Counted from the first letter of the stretch, positions 44,143-53,477 are shown. The stretch: 64,000 nt of DNA from Virgibacillus_O xinjiangensis (GCF_042643145.1 NZ_JBHRSA010000057.1:1-64000); one strand, 5' to 3'. The notes: generated by a model not told the origin, from the letters alone. Numbers and translations are program-made.

Positions 44143-46128
44143 ATGAGTCGGGTGGAAGAAGGTACGTTATTATGGGAACCAGATGCGTCCCGAAAGAAGA
44201 AAGCTAATCTTACTGATTATAGAAACTGGCTGAAGGAACATAAAAACTTGAGATTTGAGGACTATGCTTCCCTCTGGGACTGGTCTGTCCATGAGTTGGA
44301 AGCGTTTTGGGAGACACAATGGGAATATTTTGACATACAATCAAAGAAACCTTACCATACCATCTTATCTCCCCGTAAGATGCCTGGAACCAAATGGTTC
44401 CAAGGAGCTGAGATCAACTATACTGAACATATATTCAGAGGACGGAAGGAAAATAAGACAGCCATCATACATGCTTCTGAATTGAGGGATAAAACGGAAG
44501 TATCTTGGGCAAAGCTCTATCGAGATACCGCCTCTTTACAGCAGGCACTAAAGGATTACGGCATTCAAAAAGGAGACCGCGTAGCGGCATATCTGCCGAA
44601 TATATATGAAACCATTGTGGCTTTTCTGGCAACAGCAAGCCTTGGAGCCATCTGGTCCAGTGCATCTCCTGACTTCGGTACACAAAGTGTCATCGACCGA
44701 TTCAAGCAAATTGAACCAAAGCTTATGTTCACTATAGATGGATACAGATATGGAGGGAAGGATTTCGATCGCATGGAGGTTGCAGAGGAAATCCAGAAAG
44801 AATTACCGACACTGGAAAAAACGATTGGTGTTCCCTATCTGAACAGCAACACAGATTTCAGCAACCTAATAGATGCAGCAACATGGGAAGAAGCTGTGGA
44901 CAGAAGTGGAAACGGTGAACTCCACTACGAGCATGTTTCCTTCAATGACCCTCTGTGGGTACTATATTCTTCTGGAACAACGGGTAAACCCAAGCCTATT
45001 GTACACAGCCAGGGCGGAATACTTCTGGAGCATTTGAAGGCACTCACCTTTCACCAGGACCTCGGAGAAGAAGACCGTTTTTTCTGGTACACTACCACCG
45101 GATGGATGATGTGGAATTTCCTGGTAAGCGGGCTTCTCACAGGCAGTTCGGTTATCCTATACGATGGCAGTCCTGCCTACCCTGATAAACAGATGCTTTG
45201 GAAGTTCGCAGAAGAAACACAAATGACCGTTTTCGGTACCAGTGCAAGTTATATTACAGGATGCATGAAAGATGAATTGGAGCCAGGGAACACCTATGAT
45301 TTGTTCCACCTGAAGAGCATCGGCTCCACTGGTTCCCCATTGCCGCCGGAAGGCTTCCAGTGGTGCTACGAAAACGTGAAAGAAGATCTTTGGATTGCTT
45401 CGGTAAGCGGCGGGACTGATGTCTGCACAGCTTTCATACTGGGAGCCCCTACGCTTCCCGTCTATGCTGGAGAACTGCAATGCAGGGGGTTGGGCGCAAA
45501 ACTGGAGAGCTACAGTGAACAGGGGACACCCAGGATCGAGGAAGTGGGAGAACTGGTGTTGACAGAACCCTTCCCTTCCATGCCGATCTATTTCTGGAAT
45601 GACCCTGACGGCACTCGTCTGTACCATAGCTATTTTGATGTTTTCCCTGGCATCTGGTGCCATGGTGATTATCTGAAGATTACCGAACGCGGCACCGGGG
45701 TTATATATGGACGGTCTGATGCCACGATCAACCGCGGCGGCATACGTATCGGCTCCAGTGAAATCTACCGGGCAGTAGATCAAGTGAATGAAGTGGAGGA
45801 CAGCTTGATTGTAGATATCCCAGATGGAGAAGGCAGTTCCTCTACCCCGCTCTTTATTGTGATGAAGGACGGAGCAACACTGACAGATGAAATCAGAAAG
45901 AAAATAGTACAGCATATCAGACAGCAATGCTCCCCACGCCATGCACCCACGGAAATCCATGAAGTGGACGATATTCCGAAGACACTGAATGGCAAGAAAC
46001 TGGAAATACCGGTCAAGAAGATATTGATGGGGCAGCCATCAGAAAAAGTGGTCAATTTAGGTTCATTGCGCAACAAAGAATCATTGCAATACTTTATCGA
46101 GTTTGCAAAGAAGATGAAGAAAAAATAA
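44143..46128 (+). CDS. Acetoacetyl-CoA synthetase
   Basis: A 661-residue adenylate-forming enzyme that activates acetoacetate. The AMP-binding loop YSSGTTGKPKPIVHSQGG, TTTGWMMWNF, GSTGSPLPPEGF, SGGTDVCTAF, HGDYLKITERGTGVIYGRSDATINRGGIRIG and the catalytic Lys near KTLNGKKLEIPVKKIL are all visible. Length and SPDFGTQSVIDRF follow acetoacetate-CoA ligases rather than acetyl-CoA synthetase. It would allow growth on ketone bodies or turnover of storage-polymer products. Good promoter and GGGAGGGG ribosome site; single-gene unit. Confidence 0.92.
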   Translation: MSRVEEGTLLWEPDASRKKKANLTDYRNWLKEHKNLRFEDYASLWDWSVHELEAFWETQWEYFDIQSKKPYHTILSPRKMPGTKWFQGAEINYTEHIFRGRKENKTAIIHASELRDKTEVSWAKLYRDTASLQQALKDYGIQKGDRVAAYLPNIYETIVAFLATASLGAIWSSASPDFGTQSVIDRFKQIEPKLMFTIDGYRYGGKDFDRMEVAEEIQKELPTLEKTIGVPYLNSNTDFSNLIDAATWEEAVDRSGNGELHYEHVSFNDPLWVLYSSGTTGKPKPIVHSQGGILLEHLKALTFHQDLGEEDRFFWYTTTGWMMWNFLVSGLLTGSSVILYDGSPAYPDKQMLWKFAEETQMTVFGTSASYITGCMKDELEPGNTYDLFHLKSIGSTGSPLPPEGFQWCYENVKEDLWIASVSGGTDVCTAFILGAPTLPVYAGELQCRGLGAKLESYSEQGTPRIEEVGELVLTEPFPSMPIYFWNDPDGTRLYHSYFDVFPGIWCHGDYLKITERGTGVIYGRSDATINRGGIRIGSSEIYRAVDQVNEVEDSLIVDIPDGEGSSSTPLFIVMKDGATLTDEIRKKIVQHIRQQCSPRHAPTEIHEVDDIPKTLNGKKLEIPVKKILMGQPSEKVVNLGSLRNKESLQYFIEFAKKMKKK

Positions 46129-46134
46129 TACAGG

Positions 46135-46168
46135 AAAAGACAGCCCTCGCGCGAAGGCTGTCTTTTTT
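46135..46168 (+). terminator. Terminator of the acetoacetyl-CoA synthetase gene
   Basis: AAAAGACAGCC (46135-46145) pairs with GGCTGTCTTTT, continuing into a run of six T. Confidence 0.88.
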
Positions 46169-46217
46169 CATTCTTACTGGCCATCCAAGAAGTACAGACA
46201 CACTGGGCAACTCCTTG

Positions 46218-47660
46218 TCAGATTTCCGGTACAGCGGTTTGTTTATGTTGTGTTCCTAAGCTGAACAGTATATAGGCCACTAGGGAAAATACAACAGGCA
46301 AGACTACGGAATGAAGCCCCAACGGCTGCGGAAAAAAGCTGTCTGACAATATGTACAGCCCTACCCCGGTAACCATGGAAGCGATCGCCCCATATTTGTT
46401 TCCCCTCTTCCAATAGAGACCCAATATGATTGGCCAAATAAACGCTGCTTCCAATCCGCCGAAAGCGAACAAGTTGAGCCAGATGATCAAATCTGGGGGA
46501 TCCAACGATAGCAGGAACACCCCAATTCCTAGGATAGCGGTCACCCCCATGCTCAACTTCATCACTTTCTGCTGGGATGCCTTTGGTTCTATGTAATTCA
46601 AATAGACGTCCTTCACAATGGTCGAGCTGACAAGCAACAGCAGGGAGTCCACCGTTGACATGATGGCAGCCATCGGAGCGGCGAGCACCAAGCCCGCTAC
46701 CCATGCCGGCAGTACCTCCAAAGCGATCAGCGGCATTACTTGGTCGGCAATCTCAATACCAGGTAAAATCGGCCGGGCAAATACACCAATCAAATGCATG
46801 TTCAGCATAATGAACCCGACGACGATGGTCCCTATAATCAGTGCCCGGTGCATCGACTTTGAATTCTTATAGGACATAGCGCGTACGGTAACTTGAGGAA
46901 GTGCGACGACTCCGACCCCGACAAGAATCCAGAAAGAGGATACAAATGTTGGGGTCAATGTCCCTTCCGCTCCATAAGGTGTAACCAGATTGATATTTTC
47001 ATTGGCTAGATCCTCCATAATGGCCGTAATTCCTCCCCCTGCAAAAATAGTTGCTATTAGGAGGATCAACGTACCGACGAACATCACACTTCCCTGGATG
47101 GCGTCCGTCAATGCCACTGCCCGGAAACCGCCAATAACAACATAAACCAGGACAGATAAAGCAAAGATGAACAATGCCGTGGTATATGGCAAGCCTGTCA
47201 ATGACTCAATCAGGCGGGCTCCACCGATCCATTGTGCTGCCATGGCAGAGAATAGGAAAATAATGATGCTTAAAGCGGAAAACAGCACCACCCATTTTGA
47301 CTGATAGCGTTCCTTCAGGAAATCTACCATTGTTACTGCTTTATATTTCCTGGTAACGATGGCAAATTTTTTTCCCAAAACCGTTAGGACAAAATAGCCG
47401 GTCACCACCTGAGTCATCGCCAATAGGACCCAGCCCAACCCTTCTGTATATGCAGTACCAGGACCACCTATGAAACTGCTTGCACTACCGTATGTAGCAG
47501 TCATGGTCATTGCTAAGATAAATCCGCCCATACTCCGGTCCCCCAGAAAGTAGGACTCCAGGAATGTCTCAGACGATTTCACACTCCTACTCGACCAAAT
47601 GCCGACTGCGAACATTAAAACTAAGAATACAATTAACGGAATCAATGCCTGCCAGTTCAT
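46218..47660 (-). CDS. panF: Sodium/pantothenate symporter
   Basis: A 480-residue carrier of the sodium:solute symporter family with about 13 segments. SSETFLESYFLGDRSMGGF, TATYGSASSFIGGPGTAY (sodium site) and QVTVRAMSYKNSKSMHRA follow PanF. It would import pantothenate, the coenzyme A precursor. Its ATG overlaps the preceding DUF997/YhdT gene by 4 bases, the same pairing as yhdT-panF in E. coli, which strengthens the call. Confidence 0.9.
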   Translation of the reverse strand: MNWQALIPLIVFLVLMFAVGIWSSRSVKSSETFLESYFLGDRSMGGFILAMTMTATYGSASSFIGGPGTAYTEGLGWVLLAMTQVVTGYFVLTVLGKKFAIVTRKYKAVTMVDFLKERYQSKWVVLFSALSIIIFLFSAMAAQWIGGARLIESLTGLPYTTALFIFALSVLVYVVIGGFRAVALTDAIQGSVMFVGTLILLIATIFAGGGITAIMEDLANENINLVTPYGAEGTLTPTFVSSFWILVGVGVVALPQVTVRAMSYKNSKSMHRALIIGTIVVGFIMLNMHLIGVFARPILPGIEIADQVMPLIALEVLPAWVAGLVLAAPMAAIMSTVDSLLLLVSSTIVKDVYLNYIEPKASQQKVMKLSMGVTAILGIGVFLLSLDPPDLIIWLNLFAFGGLEAAFIWPIILGLYWKRGNKYGAIASMVTGVGLYILSDSFFPQPLGLHSVVLPVVFSLVAYILFSLGTQHKQTAVPEI

Positions 47661-47938
47661 GTCTCTTCTCCCTCATCATCCAATGAAACTTCGACAAAAA
47701 ACTTTTTGACGATCACCGTCACCAGAACCGCCATGACAATAAACCCCAGCACACAACTGTAAAAGAACCAAGCGGGAAACCCAAAAACATAGGAATAATC
47801 TTCCGGGTCCTTGCTGCCAAGCCCATAGGCAAACCCATACCACCAGATAAAATTGAAAATAACCAAGGCCACTCCGATAAGAGCTTCCCTATTGGCTACC
47901 TTAAACCGCTCATCCTTCCCTTCCGACTTGCTGGACAC
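47657..47938 (-). CDS. YhdT family membrane protein (DUF997)
   Basis: 93 residues with two membrane segments; NREALIGVALVIFNFIWWYGFAYGLG and the aromatic segment FGFPAWFFYSCVLGFI are the DUF997 hallmark. It is the small partner encoded before panF in many bacteria and may help assembly or activity of the symporter. GTG start with GGGGG 7 bases upstream; no ATG fits. The 290 bases upstream to the tRNA gene show nothing else I can name. Confidence 0.85.
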   Translation of the reverse strand: MSSKSEGKDERFKVANREALIGVALVIFNFIWWYGFAYGLGSKDPEDYSYVFGFPAWFFYSCVLGFIVMAVLVTVIVKKFFVEVSLDDEGEET

Positions 47939-48181
47939 TTTTCATCCCCCATTTCTAAAAAGTTATACTATTCTTTCGAATATAACCTATCAAGTTTTAT
48001 CTGTAAATATCCTGTACTTATGCCATAAGTATATCTAATATCCTTGCATGTTTGCACGTTTTCCTTCTTTCAGTGGGTATGATAGTGTAGTTATGTCGTA
48101 AATTCATTCAATTGTCAGCCATCTTATTCATGCTGAACCTCCCGGTCTCTGTAAAAGATATAGATTTTTTGTAAAAAACCC

Positions 48182-48210
48182 TTGAAAAATAGTTGGTAAC
48201 CCTTTATAAT
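48182..48210 (+). promoter_or_regulatory. Promoter of the tRNA-Ala gene
   Basis: TTGAAA (48182-48187), 17 bases, TATAAT (48205-48210), a near-consensus promoter 23 bases before the tRNA. Confidence 0.75.
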
Positions 48211-48232
48211 TTATATTTGTGATAGCCAATAT

Positions 48233-48305
48233 GGGGCATTAGCTCAGCTGGGAGAGCGCTTCGCTGGCAGCGAAGAGGTCAGCGGTTCGAGCCCGCTATG
48301 CTCCA
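48233..48305 (+). tRNA. tRNA-Ala (anticodon GGC)
   Basis: A full 73-base cloverleaf: acceptor GGGGCAT/ATGCTCC with one G-U pair, D-arm GCTC/GAGC, anticodon stem CTTCG/CGAAG with loop CTGGCAG (anticodon GGC), T-arm AGCGG TTCGAGC CCGCT, discriminator A. No CCA is encoded (ATCA follows). It stands alone with its own promoter and terminator. Confidence 0.95.
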
Positions 48306-48307
48306 TC

Positions 48308-48354
48308 AAAAAAAGAGAAGCTTCCTTATATGATAAGGAAGCTTCTCTTTTTTT
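48308..48354 (+). terminator. Terminator of the tRNA-Ala gene
   Basis: A 22-bp perfect stem including AGAGAAGCTTCCTTAT and its complement, ending in seven T. Confidence 0.9.
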
Positions 48355-48408
48355 AGATTCTTTTCTTACACCTATCCAACTTATCCTTTTGTAAATGGGA
48401 AGATTCTA

Positions 48409-48437
48409 CTGACAAACGCTCACTTCTTTGTTATGAT
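48409..48437 (+). promoter_or_regulatory. Probable promoter of the thiamine salvage operon
   Basis: CTGACA, 17 bases, TATGAT, about 27 bases before the TPP aptamer. Confidence 0.6.
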
Positions 48438-48463
48438 AAAACAGAAAACTCAATAAACGTAAA

Positions 48464-48557
48464 ACTACTAGGGGTGCCGAAACACAGGCTGAGAGGAAAG
48501 ATGAATTTTCCGACCCTTATGGACCTGATCTGGATCATACCAGCGGAGGGAAGTAGT
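48464..48557 (+). ncRNA. TPP riboswitch of the thiW operon
   Basis: THI-box core: ACTACTAGGGGTGCC, GGCTGAGAGG, CCGACCCTTATGGACCTGAT, CTGGATCATACCAGCGGAGGGA, closed by P1 ACTACT/AGTAGT (48464-48469 with 48552-48557). This is its expected place in front of thiamine salvage genes. Confidence 0.95.
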
Positions 48558-48590
48558 CAGACAAAATGTCATCTATTTTCAGCTTGTTCA

Positions 48591-48621
48591 AGCCAGGTCC
48601 TATATGGGATCTGGCTTTTTT
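48591..48621 (+). terminator. TPP-riboswitch-controlled terminator
   Basis: AGCCAGGTCC pairs with GGATCTGGCT (one G-U), followed by a T-run, between the aptamer and thiW. Confidence 0.8.
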
Positions 48622-48645
48622 GGTGCCCCAAAAGGGGAGAAAGAT

Positions 48646-49146
48646 GTGAACCGTACACATTTACTTACAGTAATGGCTGTTTTCATTGCAATTGGGACAA
48701 TAACTTCCCAGTTGCTCTGGTTTCCTGCCGGCATAGCAAAAGCTTATCCAGTACAGCATGCGATCAATGTTATGGCCGCTGTGATCCTCGGCCCGGGGCC
48801 GGCAATAGTCATCGCTTTTATGATCAGCCTTTTAAGGAATATGCTGGGGCTTGGTACACTACTTGCCTTTCCTGGAGCGATGGTGGGCGCATTCTTGGCA
48901 GGAATTCTATACCGCTGGTTGGGTCGGAAAATTTGGGCTGCTGCAGGAGAAGCAGTTGGCAGCGGCATTGTCGGGGCTTTATTTGCCGTTCCCTTTGCCA
49001 ATATCTTGATGGGCAGCTCTGCCGGTGCCCTGGCGTTTATCCCGCCATTTGTCGTTAGCAGCAGTACTGGAGCAATCATCGGATGGTTTATCGTTACGAA
49101 GCTATCCACCAATAATGCCTTAGAGCTTACAGGGAGGAACTCATAA
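48646..49146 (+). CDS. thiW: ECF transporter substrate-binding subunit ThiW
   Basis: A 166-residue S-component with five to six segments, beginning LLTVMAVFIAIGTITSQLLWFPAGIAKAYPVQHAINVMAAVILGPG in the ThiW pattern. It probably captures the thiazole moiety (HET) and docks with a general EcfA/EcfT module encoded elsewhere. GTG start at 48646 with GGGGAG upstream; the stop overlaps the thiD start (TAATG). First gene under the TPP riboswitch. Confidence 0.9.
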   Translation: MNRTHLLTVMAVFIAIGTITSQLLWFPAGIAKAYPVQHAINVMAAVILGPGPAIVIAFMISLLRNMLGLGTLLAFPGAMVGAFLAGILYRWLGRKIWAAAGEAVGSGIVGALFAVPFANILMGSSAGALAFIPPFVVSSSTGAIIGWFIVTKLSTNNALELTGRNS

Positions 49147-49952
49147 TGAAACATATACCATGCGCCTTAACGATTGCCGGCACGGACCCCAGTGGTGGAG
49201 CGGGAATCCAGGCTGACTTAAAAACTTTCCAGGAATTAAAAAGCTACGGCATGTCTGTCATCACTTCGGTAGTTGCACAAAACACGACAGGAGTGCAGGC
49301 TGTCCAAGACATACCACCAGACATGATTGCCAGTCAGCTTGAATCTGTTCTATCAGATATGCCGGTAGATGCCTATAAAACCGGCATGATCAGCAATATT
49401 CCCATGATGGAAGTGATTGAACAGAAGATGGCCGCGCTCCGCATCCCTTATGTTATGGATCCAGTGATGGTTGCGACCAGCGGGGATGCACTTATAGAAA
49501 GGGAGGCCAGAGCTTTTCTTCGTAAACATCTTGTTCCATTGACGTCACTGATTACACCGAATATACCAGAGGCTGAATTTCTCATAGACAAAGGGATTGA
49601 TAGCACACAGGATATGAAGTCGGCAGCTAAGGAACTTGTCCATACGTATGGAGCCGGAGCCGCTCTAATTAAAGGAGGGCATATCGAAGGAGATGCCACA
49701 GACTTCTTGTATGATGGCCACGATATGTATGCTTTTTCGGCCGAAAGAATTCACACAACCAGCACACATGGAACAGGGTGCACCTATTCAGCAGCAATCA
49801 CTGCATCTCTCAGTCAAGGAATTCCTTTGGTAGAGTCTGTAAAGATTGCGAAAAAGTTTATAACAGCTGCCATCCAACATGCATCCGGACTTGGGGAGGG
49901 AAATGGGCCGACAAACCATTGGGCTCTCAGAGAAGAGGGAGTGAAACAATGA
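49146..49952 (+). CDS. thiD: Hydroxymethylpyrimidine/phosphomethylpyrimidine kinase
   Basis: A 268-residue ribokinase-fold enzyme adding both phosphates to HMP. ALTIAGTDPSGGAGIQADLKTF, VMDPVMVATSGDALI, LITPNIPEAEFLI, and the catalytic HGTGCTYSAAITA are present. Overlaps thiM by 4 bases (ATGA). Provides HMP-PP for ThiE in this operon. Confidence 0.96.
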   Translation: MKHIPCALTIAGTDPSGGAGIQADLKTFQELKSYGMSVITSVVAQNTTGVQAVQDIPPDMIASQLESVLSDMPVDAYKTGMISNIPMMEVIEQKMAALRIPYVMDPVMVATSGDALIEREARAFLRKHLVPLTSLITPNIPEAEFLIDKGIDSTQDMKSAAKELVHTYGAGAALIKGGHIEGDATDFLYDGHDMYAFSAERIHTTSTHGTGCTYSAAITASLSQGIPLVESVKIAKKFITAAIQHASGLGEGNGPTNHWALREEGVKQ

Positions 49953-50731
49953 AAGAAGCTATTATTACAGAAGTCAGAAAGCAGCAACCGTTGATTCACC
50001 ATTTAACCAACCAGGTGGTCATGAATTTCTCAGCAAATGGCTTGCTCTCTTTTGGGGCTTCCCCCGTAATGGCCAAAGCTGAGGAAGAGGCTGCAGAAAT
50101 GGCTGCCCATGCCGACGGGCTGCTTATAAATATAGGAACCCTTACAGCATCCGACTTAAAAGCGATGATCTTTGCAGGGAGGACCGCCAACCAGAAAGGC
50201 ATCCCGGTAGTCCTGGATCCTGTCGGGGTTGCGGCTACCTCCTTCCGGCGCAATGCTGTTGAACAGTTACTAGCTGAAGTGCAGCCGACGGCCATTAAAG
50301 GAAATGCCGGAGAAATGGCCCATTTGGTGGGACTTCCTTGGGAAACAAAAGGTGTCGACTCTATAGGAGGTGATGCAGAGCATATCGCCGCCCAAGTCGC
50401 AAGAACTTATGAAACGACTGCGATTGTTACCGGTGCAAAGGATATTATTTGTACTGGCAACAGAAATTCCGAAAATAATACGGGACATCCCCTTCTCGCA
50501 AAAATAACCGGAGCTGGCTGTTTACTGGGATCCATTTTGACGGCTTGCTTAACAACCAGCCATCCAATCCAACAACAGGCACTTGCCGCTACGGAATTCT
50601 ATGGCACAGCAGCCGAATATGCAGCAGAAATTTCAGGAACGGATAGACCTGGCACTTTTATGCCTCTATTCATAGATGCACTCCACAAGCATCCAGCTGA
50701 CTTTCATATAAGGAGGAACACAAATGAGTGA
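49949..50731 (+). CDS. thiM: Hydroxyethylthiazole kinase
   Basis: A 260-residue kinase phosphorylating HET. PLIHHLTNQVVMNFSANGLLSFGASPVMA, VLDPVGVAATSFRR, IKGNAGEMAHL and the catalytic KITGAGCLLGSILTA are diagnostic. The ATG at 49949 overlaps thiD; GAGGGAG is the ribosome site. It works on the thiazole that ThiW presumably imports. Confidence 0.96.
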   Translation: MKEAIITEVRKQQPLIHHLTNQVVMNFSANGLLSFGASPVMAKAEEEAAEMAAHADGLLINIGTLTASDLKAMIFAGRTANQKGIPVVLDPVGVAATSFRRNAVEQLLAEVQPTAIKGNAGEMAHLVGLPWETKGVDSIGGDAEHIAAQVARTYETTAIVTGAKDIICTGNRNSENNTGHPLLAKITGAGCLLGSILTACLTTSHPIQQQALAATEFYGTAAEYAAEISGTDRPGTFMPLFIDALHKHPADFHIRRNTNE

Positions 50732-51347
50732 ACCAATCCGGCACGCACTCAGAAAATACTTGATTATGGGCAGCCAAGACTGTCAGCGCCCTCCAGATGA
50801 GATCTTGCGTGATGCAATTGCGGCAGGTATAACCGCCTTTCAGTTCCGTGAAAAAGGGGCTGGCTCCCTAAAAGGAGATAAAAAAAGGATTCTAGGTCTG
50901 GAACTGAGAGATATTTGTCGAACCCATCACATTCCTTTCATCATAAATGATGACCTCTCCCTGGCTGAAGAATTGGACGCGGATGGCATTCATGTCGGGC
51001 AAGATGACAAATCGGCAGAAGAGGTTAGGAGAATGTTTCCAAACAAAATTCTCGGTCTTTCCGTATCCAATGACACAGAGTTAGCAGGCAGCCCTCTCTC
51101 TGTTGTTGACTATGTGGGTGCAGGTCCTGTTTTCTCTACCCGTACGAAAGCAGATGCAAAGAACCCTGTAGGGATCGAGTGGATCAAAACTCTACGAACT
51201 AAGCATCCTGCATTACCCATTGTAGGGATTGGAGGAATTACTGCAGAGAACGCACATACAGTCATCCATGCAGGAGCAGATGGAATTTCCGTGATCTCTG
51301 CAATCACTCAGGCAGCCGATATCCAGTCCGTTGTAGAGAAATTATAA
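50724..51347 (+). CDS. thiE: Thiamine-phosphate synthase
   Basis: A 207-residue TIM barrel joining HMP-PP and HET-P. FQFREKGAG, FIINDDLSLAEELDADGIHVGQDD, ILGLSVSN, YVGAGPVFSTRTKADA and PIVGIGGITAENA are family motifs. Overlaps thiM by 8 bases. No thiC or thiG-type gene is in this operon, so it serves salvage. No clear terminator was seen after it. Confidence 0.96.
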   Translation: MSEPIRHALRKYLIMGSQDCQRPPDEILRDAIAAGITAFQFREKGAGSLKGDKKRILGLELRDICRTHHIPFIINDDLSLAEELDADGIHVGQDDKSAEEVRRMFPNKILGLSVSNDTELAGSPLSVVDYVGAGPVFSTRTKADAKNPVGIEWIKTLRTKHPALPIVGIGGITAENAHTVIHAGADGISVISAITQAADIQSVVEKL

Positions 51348-51453
51348 ATAGATAGGCTAAAGATCCCACATCGGCCCATTTTGATGATTTCGCTCCCAAC
51401 CTGGAGCATCCTCCCATATAGTATAAAGAGAACATTTTAGGGGAGGACCTTTT

Positions 51454-51852
51454 ATGAATCATCGTCCATGGCCGCCCTCAGATGAGGAGAGGCAATTCAA
51501 TTTACCGCAGTTTATCTGGAACCAGTTATTCGGGCAGGGAGGGGCAGGTTTCGGTCCCCCTGGGCCAGGAGGGTTTCCAGGTGGGCCAGGAGGGCAGCCT
51601 GCTAGTGCTCCAAGCACTCCGCCACCGCCTTTCACTCCAGAACAGCCTCAATTCCAGCTGTATGCAGTCGACCCTGGGGGAATTCGAGGGTGCCTGTACC
51701 GCTTTACCTATATATGGTTAAGGACAGACTCTTTTTGGTTTTATCCCACCTTTGTCGGACGAAACTCCATCGCTGGTTACCGATGGCAGGGGCGCCGATG
51801 GGTATACTTCGGAATCGACCTCGACCGAATCGAATCCTTCCAGTGTTATTAA
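51454..51852 (+). CDS. Gly/Pro-rich N-terminus with an aromatic C-terminal domain, unrecognised
   Basis: 132 residues in two parts. The first has NLPQFIWNQLFGQGG and then a collagen-like stretch of GPP/GGP repeats (residues 35-65). The second (70-132) is rich in Trp, Tyr, Phe and Arg, with YRFTYIWLRTDSFWFYPTFV and RRWVYFGIDLDRIESFQCY. This build suggests a spore-surface or envelope protein, but no family is recognised. GGGGAGG precedes the ATG and a strong hairpin follows. Confidence 0.7.
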   Translation: MNHRPWPPSDEERQFNLPQFIWNQLFGQGGAGFGPPGPGGFPGGPGGQPASAPSTPPPPFTPEQPQFQLYAVDPGGIRGCLYRFTYIWLRTDSFWFYPTFVGRNSIAGYRWQGRRWVYFGIDLDRIESFQCY

Positions 51853-51877
51853 CTGACATGAAACGAGCGGAACAATC

Positions 51878-51915
51878 AAAAGCCCTGGCTGCATAAGAGC
51901 AGCCAGGGCTTTTCA
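51878..51915. terminator. Bidirectional terminator before the BCCT gene
   Basis: AAAAGCCCTGGCTGC (51878-51892) pairs perfectly with 51899-51913; A-rich on one side and T-rich on the other, serving both convergent genes. Confidence 0.85.
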
Positions 51916-51920
51916 AGTTC

Positions 51921-53477
51921 TTATTTATCCATTTTCTTATGAATTTCCCTCTGCCAGATCAAACCTTGTTCCAGTGCCATCCTTTTCGCAATCCGAGGGG
52001 CCGTCCATAAAGGCGGCAACAACAGCAAGGAAACTGGTACAGCCGTTATAACGATTGAATTCTGGATAGAAGCAATGCTGTCTTCTCCTATGGTCAATAT
52101 AACCATCGTAGTTGCCCCGAAAATCAATGCCCAGAAGACACGAAGCCAGCGTTTCGGATGGTCATTCCCAGTCAGGGTCGCTGCTACCGTATAGGACATA
52201 GTGTCCGTAGTAGTTGCCACAAATATGATGGAAACCAAAAGAAAGCCTAGTCCCATAACAGTGCCCATCGGCAGTTGATCCGTAATGGCCATTACTGCAG
52301 CAGGCATACCGCCCTCATTCAATGCATTGGACACTGAACCGGGGTTCTGCATCTCAAAATGCACGCCGGTCCCGCCTACAACGGAGAACCAAAAGTTATT
52401 GACAATAGGCGCCACGATGGACACAGCAATTATCAGTTCCCGGATGGTCCGGCCGCGGGAAATCCGGCTGATAAAAACGATCAGCATCGGAGCATAGCCG
52501 ATAAACCAACCCCAGAAAAAGATCGTCCAAAATGACAGCCATCCTTCATCTCCTCGATACATGCTCATCGTGAAGAAGTTCTGGATATGAAACCCGGTGC
52601 CGCCAACAAAAGCATCAATAATAAACATGGTAGGGCCAATAATCAGTACGACTACTGCCAAAAAGATGGTGAAGCCGACATTATAGCGGCTCAGCGTTAA
52701 GATCCCTCGGTCTACACCCGTCGCTGCGGACACAGCCGCTATAAGGACAAGGGCGAAGACAACCAGGATACTTACCGTCAAGGTATTCGGCACACCGAAC
52801 ATATGGTTCAGACCATAGGATATCTGCAGACCCAGGAATCCGAGTGGTCCAAGCGTGCCCGCAACCGTAGCTATAATCGAAAATATATCTGCTGCGGAGC
52901 CCAAAGCGTTCTTATGGTAGATCTTCTCCCCGAAAAGAGGGAATAAAAGACCTCTGGGCTTAAGGGGATAACCTTTACTGTAATGCACATACATCATGAC
53001 GATTACAGCAAGAGTCCCTAAGATAGCCCACGCCGTGAATCCCCAGTGCAAAAAAGCTTGTGCAAAGGCTGCTTGAGGGTTGTTGAATTCTCCCCCTCCA
53101 AACAACGGGGGTGTATCCATGTAGTGATACATCGGCTCGGAAGCAGCCCAGAATACGCCTCCACTCGCCAAAAGGGTTACAAGGATCATAGCAACCCAAC
53201 GGAAGTAATTATACTTTGGTTCTGTTTGATTACCGAGACGGACCTTTCCATATTTAGAGACAGCCAGCCCCAGTCCAACTAAGAAATTACCAAGCAGCAA
53301 GAGCTGCCAATATGCTCCGAACAAGTCAGACGAATAGGCAAACAATGTGTTGACCGTTTCTCCTACCCTTTCATTGCTGATCAGGGAAAGGACAATAAAT
53401 ATAATTAAAAAACTGCCGCTTATAATGAATACTGGCCAATCCAATCGATTCTTCTTCTTTTTACTTTCTGATTCCAC
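51921..53477 (-). CDS. BCCT family transporter
   Basis: A 518-residue carrier with 12 predicted segments. YGKVRLG, GVFWAASEPMYHY, FLHWGFTAWAI, SRISRGRTIREL and VATTTDTMSYTVA are family landmarks. In the substrate-site segment the usual WWISW pattern reads FFWGWFIGYAP, so betaine specificity is not certain; related sequences carry choline, carnitine or dimethylsulfoniopropionate. Salt-tolerant Bacilli use such carriers for compatible-solute uptake. GTG at 53477 with AGGAGG 6 bases upstream is preferred over an earlier ATG at 53534. Confidence 0.88.
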   Translation of the reverse strand: MESESKKKKNRLDWPVFIISGSFLIIFIVLSLISNERVGETVNTLFAYSSDLFGAYWQLLLLGNFLVGLGLAVSKYGKVRLGNQTEPKYNYFRWVAMILVTLLASGGVFWAASEPMYHYMDTPPLFGGGEFNNPQAAFAQAFLHWGFTAWAILGTLAVIVMMYVHYSKGYPLKPRGLLFPLFGEKIYHKNALGSAADIFSIIATVAGTLGPLGFLGLQISYGLNHMFGVPNTLTVSILVVFALVLIAAVSAATGVDRGILTLSRYNVGFTIFLAVVVLIIGPTMFIIDAFVGGTGFHIQNFFTMSMYRGDEGWLSFWTIFFWGWFIGYAPMLIVFISRISRGRTIRELIIAVSIVAPIVNNFWFSVVGGTGVHFEMQNPGSVSNALNEGGMPAAVMAITDQLPMGTVMGLGFLLVSIIFVATTTDTMSYTVAATLTGNDHPKRWLRVFWALIFGATTMVILTIGEDSIASIQNSIVITAVPVSLLLLPPLWTAPRIAKRMALEQGLIWQREIHKKMDK

